The notes beneath the pieces were generated by a model. The model saw only the letters and a list, made by a program, of their open reading frames with translations. It was not told the DNA's origin and ran no database searches. 64,000 nt of DNA from Chitinophaga varians (GTDB lineage Bacteria > Bacteroidota > Bacteroidia > Chitinophagales > Chitinophagaceae), in assembly GCF_014529945.1 (NCBI RefSeq), contig NZ_JACVFB010000010.1:182937-246936 (forward strand), in the 5' to 3' direction. How positions within the stretch are numbered: the first letter of the stretch is position 1; each line of letters begins with the position of its first letter. Positions 1 through 14,500 of this stretch are shown piece after piece. Position numbers and translations under genes: made by a program.

Positions 1-2
1 CC

Positions 3-2492
3 CTGCAGCAGGGGAATACCTTGTTCATGACGTTGCTGGCGACTTTTAATGTCTTACTGCATCGTTACAGTGGTCAGCCGGATATCTGCGTGGGGAGCCC
101 GATTGCGGGAAGGACACGGCAGGAAACAGAAGATCTGGTCGGCTTTTTTATCAATACGCTGGTATTGCGCAATCAGCTGGATGGTGATCCTTCGTTTATA
201 TCGCTGCTTGAGCAGGTGAAACAGACGACCCTGGACGCATACGATCATCAGGAAGTGCCTTTTGAGAAAGTAGTGGAAGCGGTGGCGGAAGAAAGGTATC
301 TCAACAGAACACCCTTGTTCCAGGTGATGTTTGAATTGCAGAATGTACCAGAGGCGCCGACGCTCGAATTAAGCGGGCTGCATTTATTCCAGGAGGAAAC
401 AAAATATACCACCGCACAATTTGACCTTACTTTCTCTATCCGGGAAAGCCCGGACGGCTTGGAAGTGCTGGTAATATACGGCGCAGATCTGTTTAATGAA
501 GCCACCATTGACCGTATGATGGCGCATTACGAGCAACTGTTGACAGCAGCAATAGCAACACCTTTAGCGCAGATCAGCCAGTTGCGCATGATCAACGCAG
601 CGGAAGAATATCAGTTACTTCATGTGTTTAATGATACACAGGTAGATTATCCCCAAAGCAAAACATTCATCACACTGTTTGACGAGCAGGTGGAACGTTC
701 ACCGGAAGCAGTCGCCGTGGCATTCGGGACGGAGTCGCTGACATATAAAGCACTCTCGGCGCGCGCCAATCAGCTGGCTCATCATCTCCGCCAACTGGGG
801 GTGAAAGCAAATACGCTCGTGCCCTTATGTATAGAGCGATCGCCGGATATGATCATAGGTATATTGGGCATCATGAAAGCCGGGGCTGCATATGTGCCGG
901 TAGACCTGGAGTATCCGGCGGAGCGGATCCGCTATATATTGGAGGATTGCAGCGCCAGCGTTGTTGTAAGCAGTAGCGTTGGTAAACAAAAGATTGAATT
1001 GGCCGGCTTTAGCAATATCGTTGCGTTGGATACTGACAAGGAACTAATTGGTCAGCAACCAGCGACATTACCGGAAACAATACCCGATCCGCGCCATCTG
1101 GCTTACGTTATTTACACTTCCGGTTCGACCGGTAAGCCCAAAGGCGTAATGGTGGAACATCTGGGCATGTTGAACCATTTGTTCGCCAAAGTAAATGACC
1201 TTAAAATAACTGAGGGAACAGTCCTGGCCTATACAGCTCCCTATACCTTTGATATTTCGGTATGGCAGATGTTTGCTGCCCTGCTTGGTGGAGGGCGCAC
1301 CATTATCTACAGTGAGGAGACCATTTTTCAACCTGCGGAATTGGTGAACGCCATTGATAATGACGGGGTAACTATCCTGGAGCTGGTTCCTTCTTATCTC
1401 AATGCGCTGCTCGGGGAAAATACCCGTGCCGCATTGAGGCAGCTCCGCTTCCTGGTGGTGACCGGAGAAGCCGTCAGCCGGCATCTGCTGACGAAGTGGT
1501 TCGGGCATAAGGACTACGGGACCATCCCCGTGGTGAATGCTTATGGCCCTACGGAGGCATCCGATGATATCACCCATTATCTGATGAACGATGTACCGGA
1601 CTATACGAACATACCGGTGGGCAAACCGATACAAAACATGCGTATCTATGTCTTGAACAATGAGCAGCAGTTATGCCCTGTAGGTGTGCCCGGCGAGATC
1701 TTCGTATCAGGGGCAGGGGTAGCGCGTGGCTACCTGAATCTGGAGCAGTTAAGTGCGGAGAAGTTTATAAAGGACCCTTTCAGCAAAGCAGCAGCTGCAC
1801 GCATGTACCGGACCGGTGATGTCGGTCGCTGGCTGCCGGATGGAAACATTGAATACCTGGGAAGGACAGACGATCAGGTGAAAATCCGTGGACTGAGAAT
1901 AGAGCTGGGGGAGATAGAAAATGCGTTGCAGGCATGTGACCTGGTGAAGGAGGCCATCGTCACCGTCAGAAAAGGTGCTCCTGGTGATAACGGCAGTGAT
2001 AGCGCTACGTTAACAGGCTACATAGTCCCCCATGGCGATTTTAACAGAACCGGCATCCTCGCCTGGCTGAAGGAGAAACTGCCCGAATACATGATACCGT
2101 ATGTGCTGGTGGCGTTGGATAAACTTCCCCTGACGGCCAACGGCAAAATTGACAAGCAGGCATTACCCGATCCGGCGGAAGCAGACGGACTGCCGGAACA
2201 TGAACACGTTGGCCCGGGTAATGAAACGGAGCAACTACTGGCAAACATCTGGCAGGAGCTGTTGGGGGTAGAACGGGTAAGTATACGTGATAATTTCTTC
2301 AGGTTGGGAGGAAACTCACTGATGGCCATCAGGTTAATTTCATCTATACATGTCGCCACCGGGCTGAGAATTCCTGTCAGGACCTTCTTTCAGCTTTCCA
2401 CAATTGAGGCTTTGGCGAGGTATACCAGAATAAATTTAAATCAGCATACGGTAGATGCCTCCTATGAGGATCTGGAAATGATAGAATTATAA
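3..2492 (+). CDS. Nonribosomal peptide synthetase, 3' part (C-A-T), truncated at window start
   Basis: The frame is open at the left edge, so the real start lies outside the window. What remains is the C-terminal part of a condensation domain (to about nt 600), an adenylation domain (about 640-2190, with YTSGSTGKPKG near 1113 and the NGK lysine motif near 2140) and a carrier domain whose GGNSL serine codon is at 2316-2318. There is no epimerase or thioesterase, so the chain passes to the next protein. Specificity residues read by eye are D-I-W-E-V-T-A-D-D-K, a signature I cannot assign to an amino acid with confidence. The C-terminus after the carrier is short and acidic and probably contacts the TubC-type docking domain of the NRPS that starts 36 bp downstream. 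The NRPS identity is certain; the substrate is not. Confidence 0.97.
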   Translation: MQQGNTLFMTLLATFNVLLHRYSGQPDICVGSPIAGRTRQETEDLVGFFINTLVLRNQLDGDPSFISLLEQVKQTTLDAYDHQEVPFEKVVEAVAEERYLNRTPLFQVMFELQNVPEAPTLELSGLHLFQEETKYTTAQFDLTFSIRESPDGLEVLVIYGADLFNEATIDRMMAHYEQLLTAAIATPLAQISQLRMINAAEEYQLLHVFNDTQVDYPQSKTFITLFDEQVERSPEAVAVAFGTESLTYKALSARANQLAHHLRQLGVKANTLVPLCIERSPDMIIGILGIMKAGAAYVPVDLEYPAERIRYILEDCSASVVVSSSVGKQKIELAGFSNIVALDTDKELIGQQPATLPETIPDPRHLAYVIYTSGSTGKPKGVMVEHLGMLNHLFAKVNDLKITEGTVLAYTAPYTFDISVWQMFAALLGGGRTIIYSEETIFQPAELVNAIDNDGVTILELVPSYLNALLGENTRAALRQLRFLVVTGEAVSRHLLTKWFGHKDYGTIPVVNAYGPTEASDDITHYLMNDVPDYTNIPVGKPIQNMRIYVLNNEQQLCPVGVPGEIFVSGAGVARGYLNLEQLSAEKFIKDPFSKAAAARMYRTGDVGRWLPDGNIEYLGRTDDQVKIRGLRIELGEIENALQACDLVKEAIVTVRKGAPGDNGSDSATLTGYIVPHGDFNRTGILAWLKEKLPEYMIPYVLVALDKLPLTANGKIDKQALPDPAEADGLPEHEHVGPGNETEQLLANIWQELLGVERVSIRDNFFRLGGNSLMAIRLISSIHVATGLRIPVRTFFQLSTIEALARYTRINLNQHTVDASYEDLEMIEL

Positions 2493-2528
2493 TCAGCCTT
2501 TGAATTCACGCCTGTTAAAAAAATATAT

Positions 2529-5500
2529 ATGACAGTTGTTAAGTTACTGGATGTAATAGATTTATTGGAAAGAGCCAATGATAACGGGATCAGGATATCC
2601 TTTGTTGACAATAAACTGGTAACACAAGCGCCCGTAGGAAAGAAAATTGATGCATCGCTGTTGAGGGAGCTGAAGGAAAATAAAGATCACCTGATATCCT
2701 ATTTTAAAGAGCATATACAGCATGATTCGGGAATATCAATAAAAGAGAGTATTCTTTCTTCTGCGGAAAGAATAACCACAGACGTCCCCTTATCGTATAG
2801 TCAGCAACGTTTGTGGTTTGTTGATCAGCTGGAAGGCAGTGTGCAGTATCATATACCGCGGGTATTAAGATTGAAAGGGCAGCTCCATATTGCTGCACTT
2901 GCCCGGTCGTTTCAGGCAATCATTAACCGTCATGATGTGCTTCGCACGGTGATCGCAGAGAAGGACGGTGTGGCTTATCAGCGGGTACTGGACAGGGATG
3001 GCTGGCAGTTGGCCGTGATAGATGAGCCGGCGTATAAAGAAGATGCAACGGCGTTACGAGCTTATCTGGAATCAGTGATCTCGGCTCCTTTTAATTTATC
3101 CGGCGACCATATGCTGCGTGCACATTTGATCTGCCTGTCGACGGATGAGTATATACTGGTGGTAACATTGCATCATATTGCTTCGGATGCCTGGTCATTC
3201 GGCATCATTGTGCGGGAACTGACATCGTTATATCGCGCCTTCGTGGAGGGCCGAACACCTGAATTGCCCCCGTTGCGTATTCAGTATGCAGATTATGCGA
3301 TCTGGCAACGGACCTATTTATCAGGCGATATATTGGAACGGAAACTGGATTACTGGAAGCGGAAGTTATCAGGGACAGCCACCTTGCAGCTACCGGCAGA
3401 TTATATGCGGCCCGCAACGCCAGGTACTAATGGAGGAAGCGTGGCGCTGAACCTCGATGCTGATTTGTCTGTACGCATAAAGCAGCTCTCACAACAGCAG
3501 GATACTACCTTGTTTATGACCCTGCTTACTGCATTCAAAGTGTTGTTGTACCGTTACAGTGGTCAGGATGATATTTGCGTGGGATGTTCTACCGCGGAGC
3601 GCCTGCAAAAGGAGGTGGAAGAGCTGATCGGTTTCTTTGTAAATATGCTTGCCCTGCGTAGTGATCTGAGCAATAATCCTTCTTTTGTGTCCTTGTTGCA
3701 GCAGGTAAAAGAAACTACACTGGGGGCCTACGAACACCAGGATGTTTCTTTTGAGAAAGTAGTGGAAGCAGTAGCAAAAGACCGGGAAGGAAGCAGGAAC
3801 CCGTTGTTTGATATCATGTTTGTGTTGCAACAGGAGCCTGATGATCCGGAATTCCCTTTGGGTGACGTCCTGTTGTCCGAAGAACCACTGGAAAGCAACA
3901 CCACGCGGTTTGATATGGTCTTTCTGGTAATTGAACAAACGAATGATTTACGTGTAGTGGTGGAATATAGCAGGGATTTATACAGCGAAGCGACGATAAG
4001 ACGTATGATCGCTCACTTTGAGCAGTTGTTGCTGTCTGTTGTCAATAATCCTTTACAGCAGATTGGATCGTTGCAGATGCTGACTCCCGGTGAAGTACGG
4101 GAACTTACAATGCCCGGTGTCGCTGGAAATGGGAAAGCGGTGTCCATACGGGAAAAAACAATAGTCGATTTGTTTGAAGCACAGACAGACGCCACGCCCG
4201 AAGCCGTTGCCCTGAGGTTTGAAAACGACTCAATGACTTACAGGGAACTGGACGACCGGGCTAATCAGCTGGCTCATTACCTGCGCGGTCAGGGCGTGAC
4301 AGTGGACACGCCGGTGCCGGTTTGTGTGGAGAGTTCATTGGATATGATCGTTGGCATACTGGGGGTATTAAAGGCAGGAGGCGCATATGTTCCCATCGAC
4401 CCGGATTTCCCTGCTGACAGGATAGCTTATATGCTGGCCGATACGCAGGCGACAACGGTAGTAAGCAGTAATGCCTGTCGGGATAAAATTCCGGCTACTG
4501 CAGCTGTTTTATCGCTGGATGGTGGTCCGGACAAAATAGCCGAATTCCCGAAAACAAGGTCGTCAGCAGTAGCGGCGCCGGAGCATCTGGTGTATGTGAT
4601 CTATACATCCGGAAGCACCGGCAACCCTAAAGGGGTGATGATCACACATGGCAACCTGGCCGATTATCTGTCTGGCTTAAAAGAAGCCCTTCCACTGAAA
4701 GATTGCCGTTCATTTGCGCTGCTATCCAGTATTGCCACCGATCTGGGTAATACGGTATTATATGGTTCCCTGCTGACAGGTGGGTGCCTGCATCTGTTCT
4801 CCAAAGCGGCCGCCAGTGATGGTGATCTGTTGCATGATTATTTTGCGCAGCAACAAATCGATTGTATCAAGATTGTACCTTCTCATTGGAAGGCATTGTC
4901 TGCTACAGGCAAATTATTGCTGCCTGTAAAAATACTGATATTCGGTGGAGAGGCATTGACAACGGCCGTAACCAATAGCATCCGGTCGTCCGGCGCCGGC
5001 TGTATGGTGGTGAATCACTATGGCCCAACGGAAACGACTATAGGGAAATTGTTGCACATCATTCGGCCGGCCGCAGATTACCAGCAGACCATTCCGATCG
5101 GAAAGCCATTCTCCGACACCTGCGTCTATGTATTGGACCGGAACGGACAGCTGTGTCCTGTGGGTATCCCCGGAGAATTGTATATAGGAGGAAGTGGCGT
5201 TGCCGCTGGCTATCTGAACAAGGAGGAATTGACCCGGGAACGGTTCATGGCAAACCCTTTTATAACAGGTACTCAGGGAAAACTCTATCGTACCGGGGAC
5301 ATCGTGAAATATCTGCCGGATGGAAATATCGTTTTTATAGGCCGTGGCGATAGTCAGGTAAAGATTAACGGCTATCGCGTGGAGCCAGGGGAGATTGAAC
5401 GTGTGCTCAATCAGTGCAGCCTTGTACGTCACGGAATAATAATTGTAAAGGAAGACAGTTTCGGTCAAAGCCAGTTAGCTGCCTATGTGATTCCGGCAGG

Positions 5501-8500
5501 AGTGCCTGACAGAAACGGTATTTATGCGTACCTGAAAGCGCACCTGCCTGTGTATATGCTACCTGCCTCACTCACAAGCCAGGAAAGTTTCCCTATGCTG
5601 GCCAACGGGAAAGTTGATCTGAAGGCATTGTCCGGCACAGCTGCCGGATTGCCTTTAACAGACAATTATACGGCGCCGCGCAACGATATGGAGCAAATGC
5701 TGGCAGACAGATGGCAGGCGTTATTAGGAGTAGAACGGGTAGGCATACACGACGATTTCTTTTCATTGGGCGGGCATTCCTTGCTGGCGATGCGTTTAAT
5801 ATTTGCCTTACGTCAATCGCTGCAGGTGGAACTATCTATCAGGGCGATATTCAATTTTCCTACGATAGCTGCCCTGGCGGAACATCTTCACGGATATAAC
5901 AAGCAGTGGCAGCTCCCGCCGGTTGAAGCGGCTGAAAGACCTGCAAAGATCCCTTTGTCGTATAGTCAGGAACGTTTGTGGTTCATTGATCACCTGGAGG
6001 GAAGCGTGCAGTATCATATTCCGGCAGTGTTGAAGTTGAATGGGCATCTCCACCCGGAAGGATTGGCATACGCACTCAAAACCATTGTAAATCGTCATGA
6101 AGTACTCAGAACGCAGATCATAGAGGAGGCGGGTATCGCTTATCAGCAGGTGCGGGACCAGGATGGCTGGCAATTGGAAATAATATCGGAAAGGGCGTAT
6201 CTGGAAAATGGCACGTCATTGGAATCCTATGTGCAATCCCTGATCGCTGTTCCTTTTGATCTGTCGCGCGACCATATGCTGCGCGCGCAGCTGATTGTAC
6301 TGGGAGAGGCAGCGCATATCCTGGTGGTGACCATGCATCATATTGCATCAGACGGCTGGTCTACCGGCATTATCGTAAAAGAGCTGATGGAGCTGTATGA
6401 CGCCTACATAGGAAATCGCGCGGCACAGCTGTTGCCTTTGCCTATTCAGTATGCAGACTATGCGATCTGGCAGCGGAAACAGCTGTCCGAAGCGGTATTG
6501 GCAGATAAGCTGTCCTATTGGAAAGATAAACTTACCGGCGTTGCTACTTTGGCATTACCGGTTGATTTTGCACGGCCGGTAGCTGCTGGTGTCCATGGGG
6601 GGACTGTTTCGTTTAATCTTGACAGTGAGTTGTCTGAACAGATAAGAAAATTATCGCAACAGCAGGGTACTACCTTGTTTATGACATTACTGGCCGCCTT
6701 TAAGTTGTTATTATACCGCTATAGCGGCCAGGAGGATATTTGTGTGGGAAGTCCTATAGCCGGCAGAACACAGAAAGAAGTGGAAGGACTGGTGGGCTGT
6801 TTTGTGAATACCCTGGCGTTGCGTAGTGAAATTAAGGTTAACCTGTCCTTTGTGTCTTTATTGCAACAGGTGAAGCAAACCACTTTAGGTGCTTATGATC
6901 ATCAGGAAGTACCTTTTGAGAAAGTAGTGGAGGCGGTGGTAAAAGAAAGAGATCTTGGGAGAAGCCCTTTGTTCCAGGTGATGTTCGCCGTGGAAAATGC
7001 TCCCGAAGTGCCGGAGCTCCATTTGGGAGAAGTGATAATATCCGGTGCTCTCGCTGAAAATACCACGGCACAATATGACCTGGCTTTTTCTGTGGTAGAG
7101 GAAAAAGGCCATTTACGGGTGAATATTGTATATCGTATGGACCTGTTCAGGGAAGACACCATCATGCGAATGAAAGGTCACTTCGAACAGTTGTTATTAT
7201 CTGTTGTGAGAACGCCCGGAGCAAGAATAGATACCTTAGCGATGCTTACTTCCGCTGAAGAACAGCAGCTGCTGACCTCCTTTAATGCCACCACGGCGGC
7301 TTACCCGGAAGATAAAATCTTTGCGGACCTGTTTGCCACGCAGGCATCACTGCATCCCGCCGCCATAGCAGTAGTGTACGAAGATCATAGTTTGACTTAT
7401 CAGGAGCTGGATGAACGTTCCAACCAGGTGGCCCGTTACCTGAGCAACCTTGGGGTGAAAGCCGATAGCCTGGTCCCGGTTTGCATAGATCGTTCGGCGG
7501 ATATGCTGGTGGTGCTATTGGGTATTATGAAGGCCGGCGGGGCGTATGTGCCGCTGGACCCGGATTATCCCCGGGAAAGGATCAGCTATATGTTGAAAGA
7601 CAGTGGCAGCAGTATCGTTGTCAGCAGTCTGGCACACCAGCATAAAATAAAAGCTGCCGGCATCACACCGGTGTTATTGGATGAAGTGGGAAATGAAATA
7701 GCCCAGCAGCCGGTTACTCCCTTGACATTAACAGCCAAGCCTGACCATCTGGCTTATGTGATCTATACTTCAGGTTCAACCGGCACGCCCAAGGGAGTGA
7801 TGATAGAACATCAGTCGCTGCTGAATTTCCTGTTGTCTATGAAAGACCGGCTGGACCTGCCGGCGGCTATCAGTTTACTGGCCGTTACCACCTACTGTTT
7901 TGACATCGCTTACCTGGAGCTGTACCTGCCGTTACTGACAGGAGGGAAAGTTATTATCGCTTCAAAATCCGCCGCAGCAGATGGTTTTAAGCTGGCGTCA
8001 GCGTTGTCGCATCACCGGCCCACGCATATGCAGGCCACTCCGGCCACATGGCAAATGTTGCTGGAAGCCGGCTGGGAAAATAGAGAAGGGGTAACGATAC
8101 TGGCAGGGGGAGAAGCCGTCCCTGTGGCATTGAAAGATAGGCTGGTGCAATTAAGCGATCAGAAAGTATGGAATGTATACGGTCCTACAGAAGCAACGAT
8201 ATGGGCCACTATTAAAGAATTAAAGCTGGACGAGAAGATCACTATCGGCCGGCCCTTGTCCAATACGGCCGCCTATATCCTGGATGGATCGGGGAGACCG
8301 GTGCCGGTAGGGGTTCCGGGCCAGCTGTGTATCGGCGGTGTGCAGGTAGCCCGTGGCTATCTGAACAGGCCGGAGCTGACAAAGGAGAAGTTCATATCCA
8401 ATCCATTCAAGCCCGGAGAGCGACTTTATTTTACGGGAGACCAGGCACGCTGGCTGCCGGACGGCACGATTGAATACTTAGGCAGGGTAGATGACCAGGT

Positions 8501-11500
8501 GAAAATCCGGGGCTACCGCGTAGAGCCCGGGGAAATAGAAAGTGTGGTGTCGCAATATCCTGGCGTAAAACAGGCGGTCGTAGTAGCCAGAACGGATAAC
8601 AGCGGTTACCGTCACCTGGTGTGCTACGTGGTGGGGGAAGAAGGTATAGACAGATCAGGGTTGCTATCGTGGTTACAGGACCGCCTTCCGGTATACATGG
8701 TGCCCTCGCAACTGGTCCTGTTGGATAAGCTGCCGCTGACTGCCAATGGCAAGGTGGACAAAAAATCCTTACCCGACCCCGGCGGCGCAGCGTTGTTGCG
8801 GAGTGAGTATGTTGCACCACGTAATGAAACGGAACAGGCGCTTGCAGGTATCTGGCAGTCGCTATTGGGAATAGAACGGATAGGCATATACGATAATTTC
8901 TTTGAATTGGGTGGGCATTCCCTGCTGGCGATGCGTTTATTGGCTGCCATGCGTCAGCAACTACAGGAAACCGTATCCATAAGATCATTATTCCTGCATC
9001 CTGTCATTGCCTCATTGGCAGGCTATCTCAGGGGGACACCCGATGGGTTGCAGTTGCCTGCTATCGAAGCAGCTACGCGGCCTGTCTATATTCCGTTATC
9101 ATTCAGCCAGGAGCGTTTATGGTTCATCGATCAACTGGAAGGCAGTGTGCAGTATCATATACCGGCGGTATTAAGAATGAAGGGGGCGTTAAGCGAGGAA
9201 GGCCTGGCATATGCGCTAAGGACGATTGTCAATCGTCATGAAGTGTTGCGTACGGTGATCCGTCAGTCAGACGATGAAGGAGGGATTACTTATCAGTGGA
9301 TAATGGATAAAGACCAGTGGCAGCTGGAAGTTACCGAAGCACCGGTTTATAAAGAGGAGGAGGCCGGACTACAGGCTTACATCAGCTCACTGATCGCAGC
9401 GCCCTTTGATTTGTCGGCAGATCATATGCTGCGTGCCCGGCTGGTCCGTCTGTCGGCAGACGAGCACATACTGGTGGCTACCTTGCATCATATCGCATCT
9501 GACGAGTGGTCTGCCGGTATTATTGTGAAAGAGCTCATCGCATTATATAATGCTTATACGGATAACGTTATTGCCCCGTTGGCGGCGCTACCGGTTCAAT
9601 ATGCTGACTATGCCATCTGGCAGCGTACCTATTTATCCGGGGCGGTATTGGAAGAAAAACTGGATTACTGGAAAAATAAATTGTCCGGAACGGAAACGCT
9701 CCGGTTGCCTGCCGATTATGTGCGGCCTGCTGTGCAAAGTATGCAGGGCGGAAGTGTTTCGTTTAGCCTTCGCCCGGATGTATCAGCGCAGGTAAGGAAG
9801 TTGTCACAGGAACAGGGTACAACCTTGTTCATGACATTGCTGGCGGCCTTTAAAGTATTGCTTTACCGTTACAGTAATCAGACGGACATATGCGTGGGCA
9901 GTTCTACGGCAGCGCGCCAGCAGCAGGAGGTGGAAGGGCTGGTTGGCTTCTTTGTAAATACACTGGCGCTACGTAGTGACCTGAGTGGTAACCCTTCTTT
10001 TTTATCTTTCTTACAACAGGTGAAAGAGACGACACTGGGCGCCTATGAGCACCAGGACGTACCTTTTGAGAAAGTGGTGGAGGCAGTGGTAAAGGACAGA
10101 GATGCCGGCAGAAGCCCGCTGTTCCAGGCAATGTTTGTCATGCAGCAGGCTCCTGAAGCACCGGAACTTCGTTTAGGCGAGGTAGTATTATCCGGAGAAT
10201 CATTGAATGCTGTCAGTGCCAAGTTTGATATTACTTTCTTTGTTGTTGAGGAAAATAATGAACTGCGTATAAACGTGGTGTATCGCACTGATTTGTTCCG
10301 GGAAGATACCATGCTGAGAATGGGTGAGCACTACCAACAATTGCTGGCGGCCGTTGTGGCTGATTTGGAGAAGCCGGTAGGGACCTTGTCTATACTTACC
10401 CCGGCAGAACAACAGCAGTTACAGGAAGGATTTAATATGTGTGAGATAGCCTATCCGCATCACCAGACTATCATAGACCTATTCCGGGAGAAAGTGGTGG
10501 CTGCCCCCGCCGCTATTGCCCTGGTGATGGAAGATAAGGAAATGACTTATGCCACGCTGGATGAGCGCTCTGATCAACTGGCGCATTACCTGCAACAGCA
10601 GGGAGTTACCGCTGGTGCGCTGGTGCCGCTCTGCATGGAACGCTCCCTGGAAATGATGATTGGGATATTGGGCATACTGAAGGCGGGAGCGGCGTATGTA
10701 CCAATTGATCCGGATTATCTCTCGTCAGGAGACCGCGTTCGTTACATGCTGGAAGATACAAGGGCAACGGTGATGGTAAGTAGCCGTGCCTGCCGCTCCG
10801 GTTTGCCTGTCAATGAAGGCATGAAAGTAGTGGCATTGGATGCTGATTGGGAAATGATCAGCCATGCACCTGTCCCGGTGGTGGCTATTACTCCCGCTCC
10901 GGGCGACCTGGTGTACGTGATTTATACATCCGGCAGCACAGGCATGCCCAAAGGTGTGATGGTTACTCACAGGAACCTTACCGATTACTTATATGGCTTA
11001 TATGCAGCGCTTCCGCTGGCAGCCTGCCAATCATTCGCTTTGTTGTCAAGTATAGCCACTGATCTGGGGAATACTGTGTTGTACGGCGCTTTGGCAATGG
11101 GTAAGACGCTCCACCTGTTTTCGAAGGAAACAGCCAGCGATAGTGAAAAATTACAGGAATATTTCACCCTTCATCCCATAGACTGTATCAAGGTGGTGCC
11201 TTCACACTGGAAAGCATTGTCAGCATCCGGCAGCTTATTGCTACCGCAACAGCTACTCATTTTTGGAGGCGAGTCATTATCAACGGAGGTCGTGAATAGT
11301 ATCCGGGCATCCGGTTCCTCTTGTATAGTGGCCAATCACTATGGCCCTACGGAAACGACTATCGGAAAACTGCTGCACCAGGTACAGGATAATGGGGCAT
11401 ACGGGCAGGTCATACCGGTCGGGAAACCATTTTCCAATACCCGCATTTATGTGTTGGACCCGCTTGGCCAATTATGTCCGATAGGGGTGCCCGGTGAGTT

Positions 11501-14500
11501 ATTTATCGGGGGAGACGGTGTGGCGTTGGGATATCTGAATAATCCGGGGTTAACAGATAGCCGCTTTATACCGGACCCGTTTTTGCCGGCAACCGCCGCA
11601 AGCATATACCGCACGGGAGATATGGTAAAATGGCTGCCGGATGGAAATATCCTGTTTATAGGACGGGCAGATGACCAGGTAAAGATCCGCGGTTACCGGG
11701 TTGAGCCGGGAGAAGTAGAACGGGTATTGCAGCAGTATGAGCAGGTGGACCAGTGCGTGGTGGTGGCGGTGGAAGATAATAACGGCAATAAACGTTTAGC
11801 CGCGTATGTTATAGGTAATAGTGTGCCTGACAGCGAAAGCATCGTTGCTTATCTGAAAGCGCATTTGCCGGAATATATGATACCGTCGGTATTTGTTGCG
11901 ATGGAGGCATTTCCAATGCTGCCGAATGGGAAGATAGACAAGAAAGCATTGCCGGACCCGGAAGGCCTTGCTTCAGTGGGGTATACGGCGCCGGTCAGCG
12001 CAACAGAATGTCTGCTGGCAGCTATCTGGTCCAGGTTGCTGGAAGTGGAACGGGTAGGCATACACGATGATTTTTTTGAATTGGGAGGTCATTCTTTGCT
12101 GGCAATACGCCTGGTATCAGCGATCAGAAAAGAACTGAAGGTAGAAGTGTCTATCGGGGACGTATTTGATTATCCTACGATCGCATTCCTGTCGGCGCAG
12201 CTGGAAAACCGCAGCGACGTTGCTGTTGTGCCGGCTATCATCACCCGTAACCGGCCGGAACTGATTCCTTTGTCCTACAGCCAGGAGAGATTGTGGTTTA
12301 TAGATCAGCTGGAAGGCAGCATACAATATCACGTACCGGTGGCATTGAAGCTGAAAGGGAAGCTGAACAGGGACGCGCTTTCTTTTGCCTTACAGACGAT
12401 CGTTAATCGCCATGAAGTGCTGAGGACGGTGGTGATGGAGCGGGATGGCATGCCCTGGCAGCAGGTAATGGATAAAGATAGCTGGCAGCTGACAGTAATA
12501 GAAGGTATTGTGTTTAAAGATGAGGCCACCCTGCAATCTTATATGCAGTCGCTGGTGGCCGCTCCTTTTAACCTGAGGGCCGACCATATGCTGCGGGCCC
12601 ATCTGATCCGGCTTTCGGCAGATGATGAGGAATATGTACTGTTGGTAACGTTGCATCATATCGCTTCCGATGGGTGGTCAAATGGTATGATGGTGAATGA
12701 GCTGAAAGCGCTATACCTCGCTTATGAAGAAGGCCGCACAGTCCCGCTGGCGCCGCTGCATATCCAGTATGTTGATTATGCCATGTGGCAGCGGGAATAT
12801 TTGACAGGCGACCTGCTGGATAAAAAATTGCAATATTGGAAAGACAAGCTGACAGGCGTGGCGCAGCTGCAATTGCCCGCAGACTATGCGCGCCCGGCAA
12901 CGCAGAGCACCCGCGGCGCTTCCAGAAGGTTCCGGCTGGATAAGGAGTTGTCTGCACAGTTGCAGGCGCTCTCCCGTCAACAGGATGTTACCATTTTTAT
13001 GACGTTGCTGGCTGCCTTCAACGTGTTATTATACCGGTACAGTGGCCAGGAAGATATCTGTATCGGCACCCCTGCAGCAGGCAGAACGCAACAGGAACTG
13101 GAGGAACTGATCGGGTTCTTTATCAATACGTTGGCTTTGCGTACTGACCTTGGGGACCAGCCGTCTTTTGTATCGCTGTTGCAGCAGGTGAAACGCACGA
13201 CTTTGAGCGCTTATGAACATCAGGAAGTACCTTTTGAGAAAGTAGTGGAAGCAGTAGTGAAGGAGCGGGACCTGAGCCGGAGTCCTTTGTTTCAGGTAAT
13301 GTTTGTGATGCAGAACACGCCCGATGAACAGGAGCTTGAGCTGGGGAACTTACAATTATCGCCGTTGAATACCGGGCATGTTACGGCACAATTTGATCTC
13401 ACTGTTTCCATGGAAGAAAGTGCAGCAGGTTTAAGCGGAAACATGATCTATTGTGCGGATCTTTTCAGCGCGGCCACCATAGATCGTATGATAGCGCATT
13501 TTGAGCAATTGCTGCGGGCAGTGGTGAAATCGCCGGCATCACACATCGGAGCATTGCCTATGCTAACATCCGCAGAAGAACATCAGTTGCTGGTGGAGTT
13601 TAATAATACTTCAGCAGGCTATCCAAAAGATAAAACCATTACAGACTTTTTTGCGGCGCAGGTGGCACTTACGCCCGAAGCGACCGCAGTGGTGGCCGGT
13701 GAGGATTCACTGACCTATCGGGAGCTGAATACACGTGCCAATCAGCTGGCGCATTATTTAAGGAGCCAAGGCGTGCAGGCAGATACCCTGGTGCCGATAT
13801 GTATAGAACGGTCCGTTGAAATGATAGTGGGCATACTCGGTATCCTGAAAGCGGGTGGGGCCTACGTCCCCATAGATCCTGATTATCCTGCGGAGCGCAT
13901 CAGCTTTATGCTGGAAGATACCGCTGCCAAATGGACCGTCAGCTCCCGGGAATGTGCACACGTGCTGGATAATGTGGGATCAGCGGAGCTGATATTGCTG
14001 GATGAAGACTGGCCGGAGATCAGTCAGTTTTCCGGAGATAATCCTTCCCATGTGATTCTTCCCCGCCATCTTGCTTATGTGATCTATACTTCCGGTTCTA
14101 CCGGAAAACCGAAAGGCGTACTTATTGAGCATTATAATGTGGTGAGGTTGTTTGAAACAGACACGCCGTTATACGACTTTAACAATAACGATGTCTGGAC
14201 CATGTTCCATTCATTTTGCTTTGACTTCTCAGTATGGGAAATGTATGGTGCTTTATTGTATGGGGGGAAGCTTGTTGTGATCAGTAAGGAAGTGGCCAGA
14301 GACCCGGTGGCCTTTGGCGCTATACTTCTAAAGGAAAAAGTGACCGTTTTAAATCAGACGCCCGGTGCCTTCTATACGTTACAGGAAAGTTTGCTCCGTT
14401 CAGCCATGCCTTTGCAAATAAGGTATGTAATATTTGGGGGAGAAGCATTGATACCCGGCAAACTCAAAGTCTGGAAAGAAACATACCCTGACGGTAAGCT

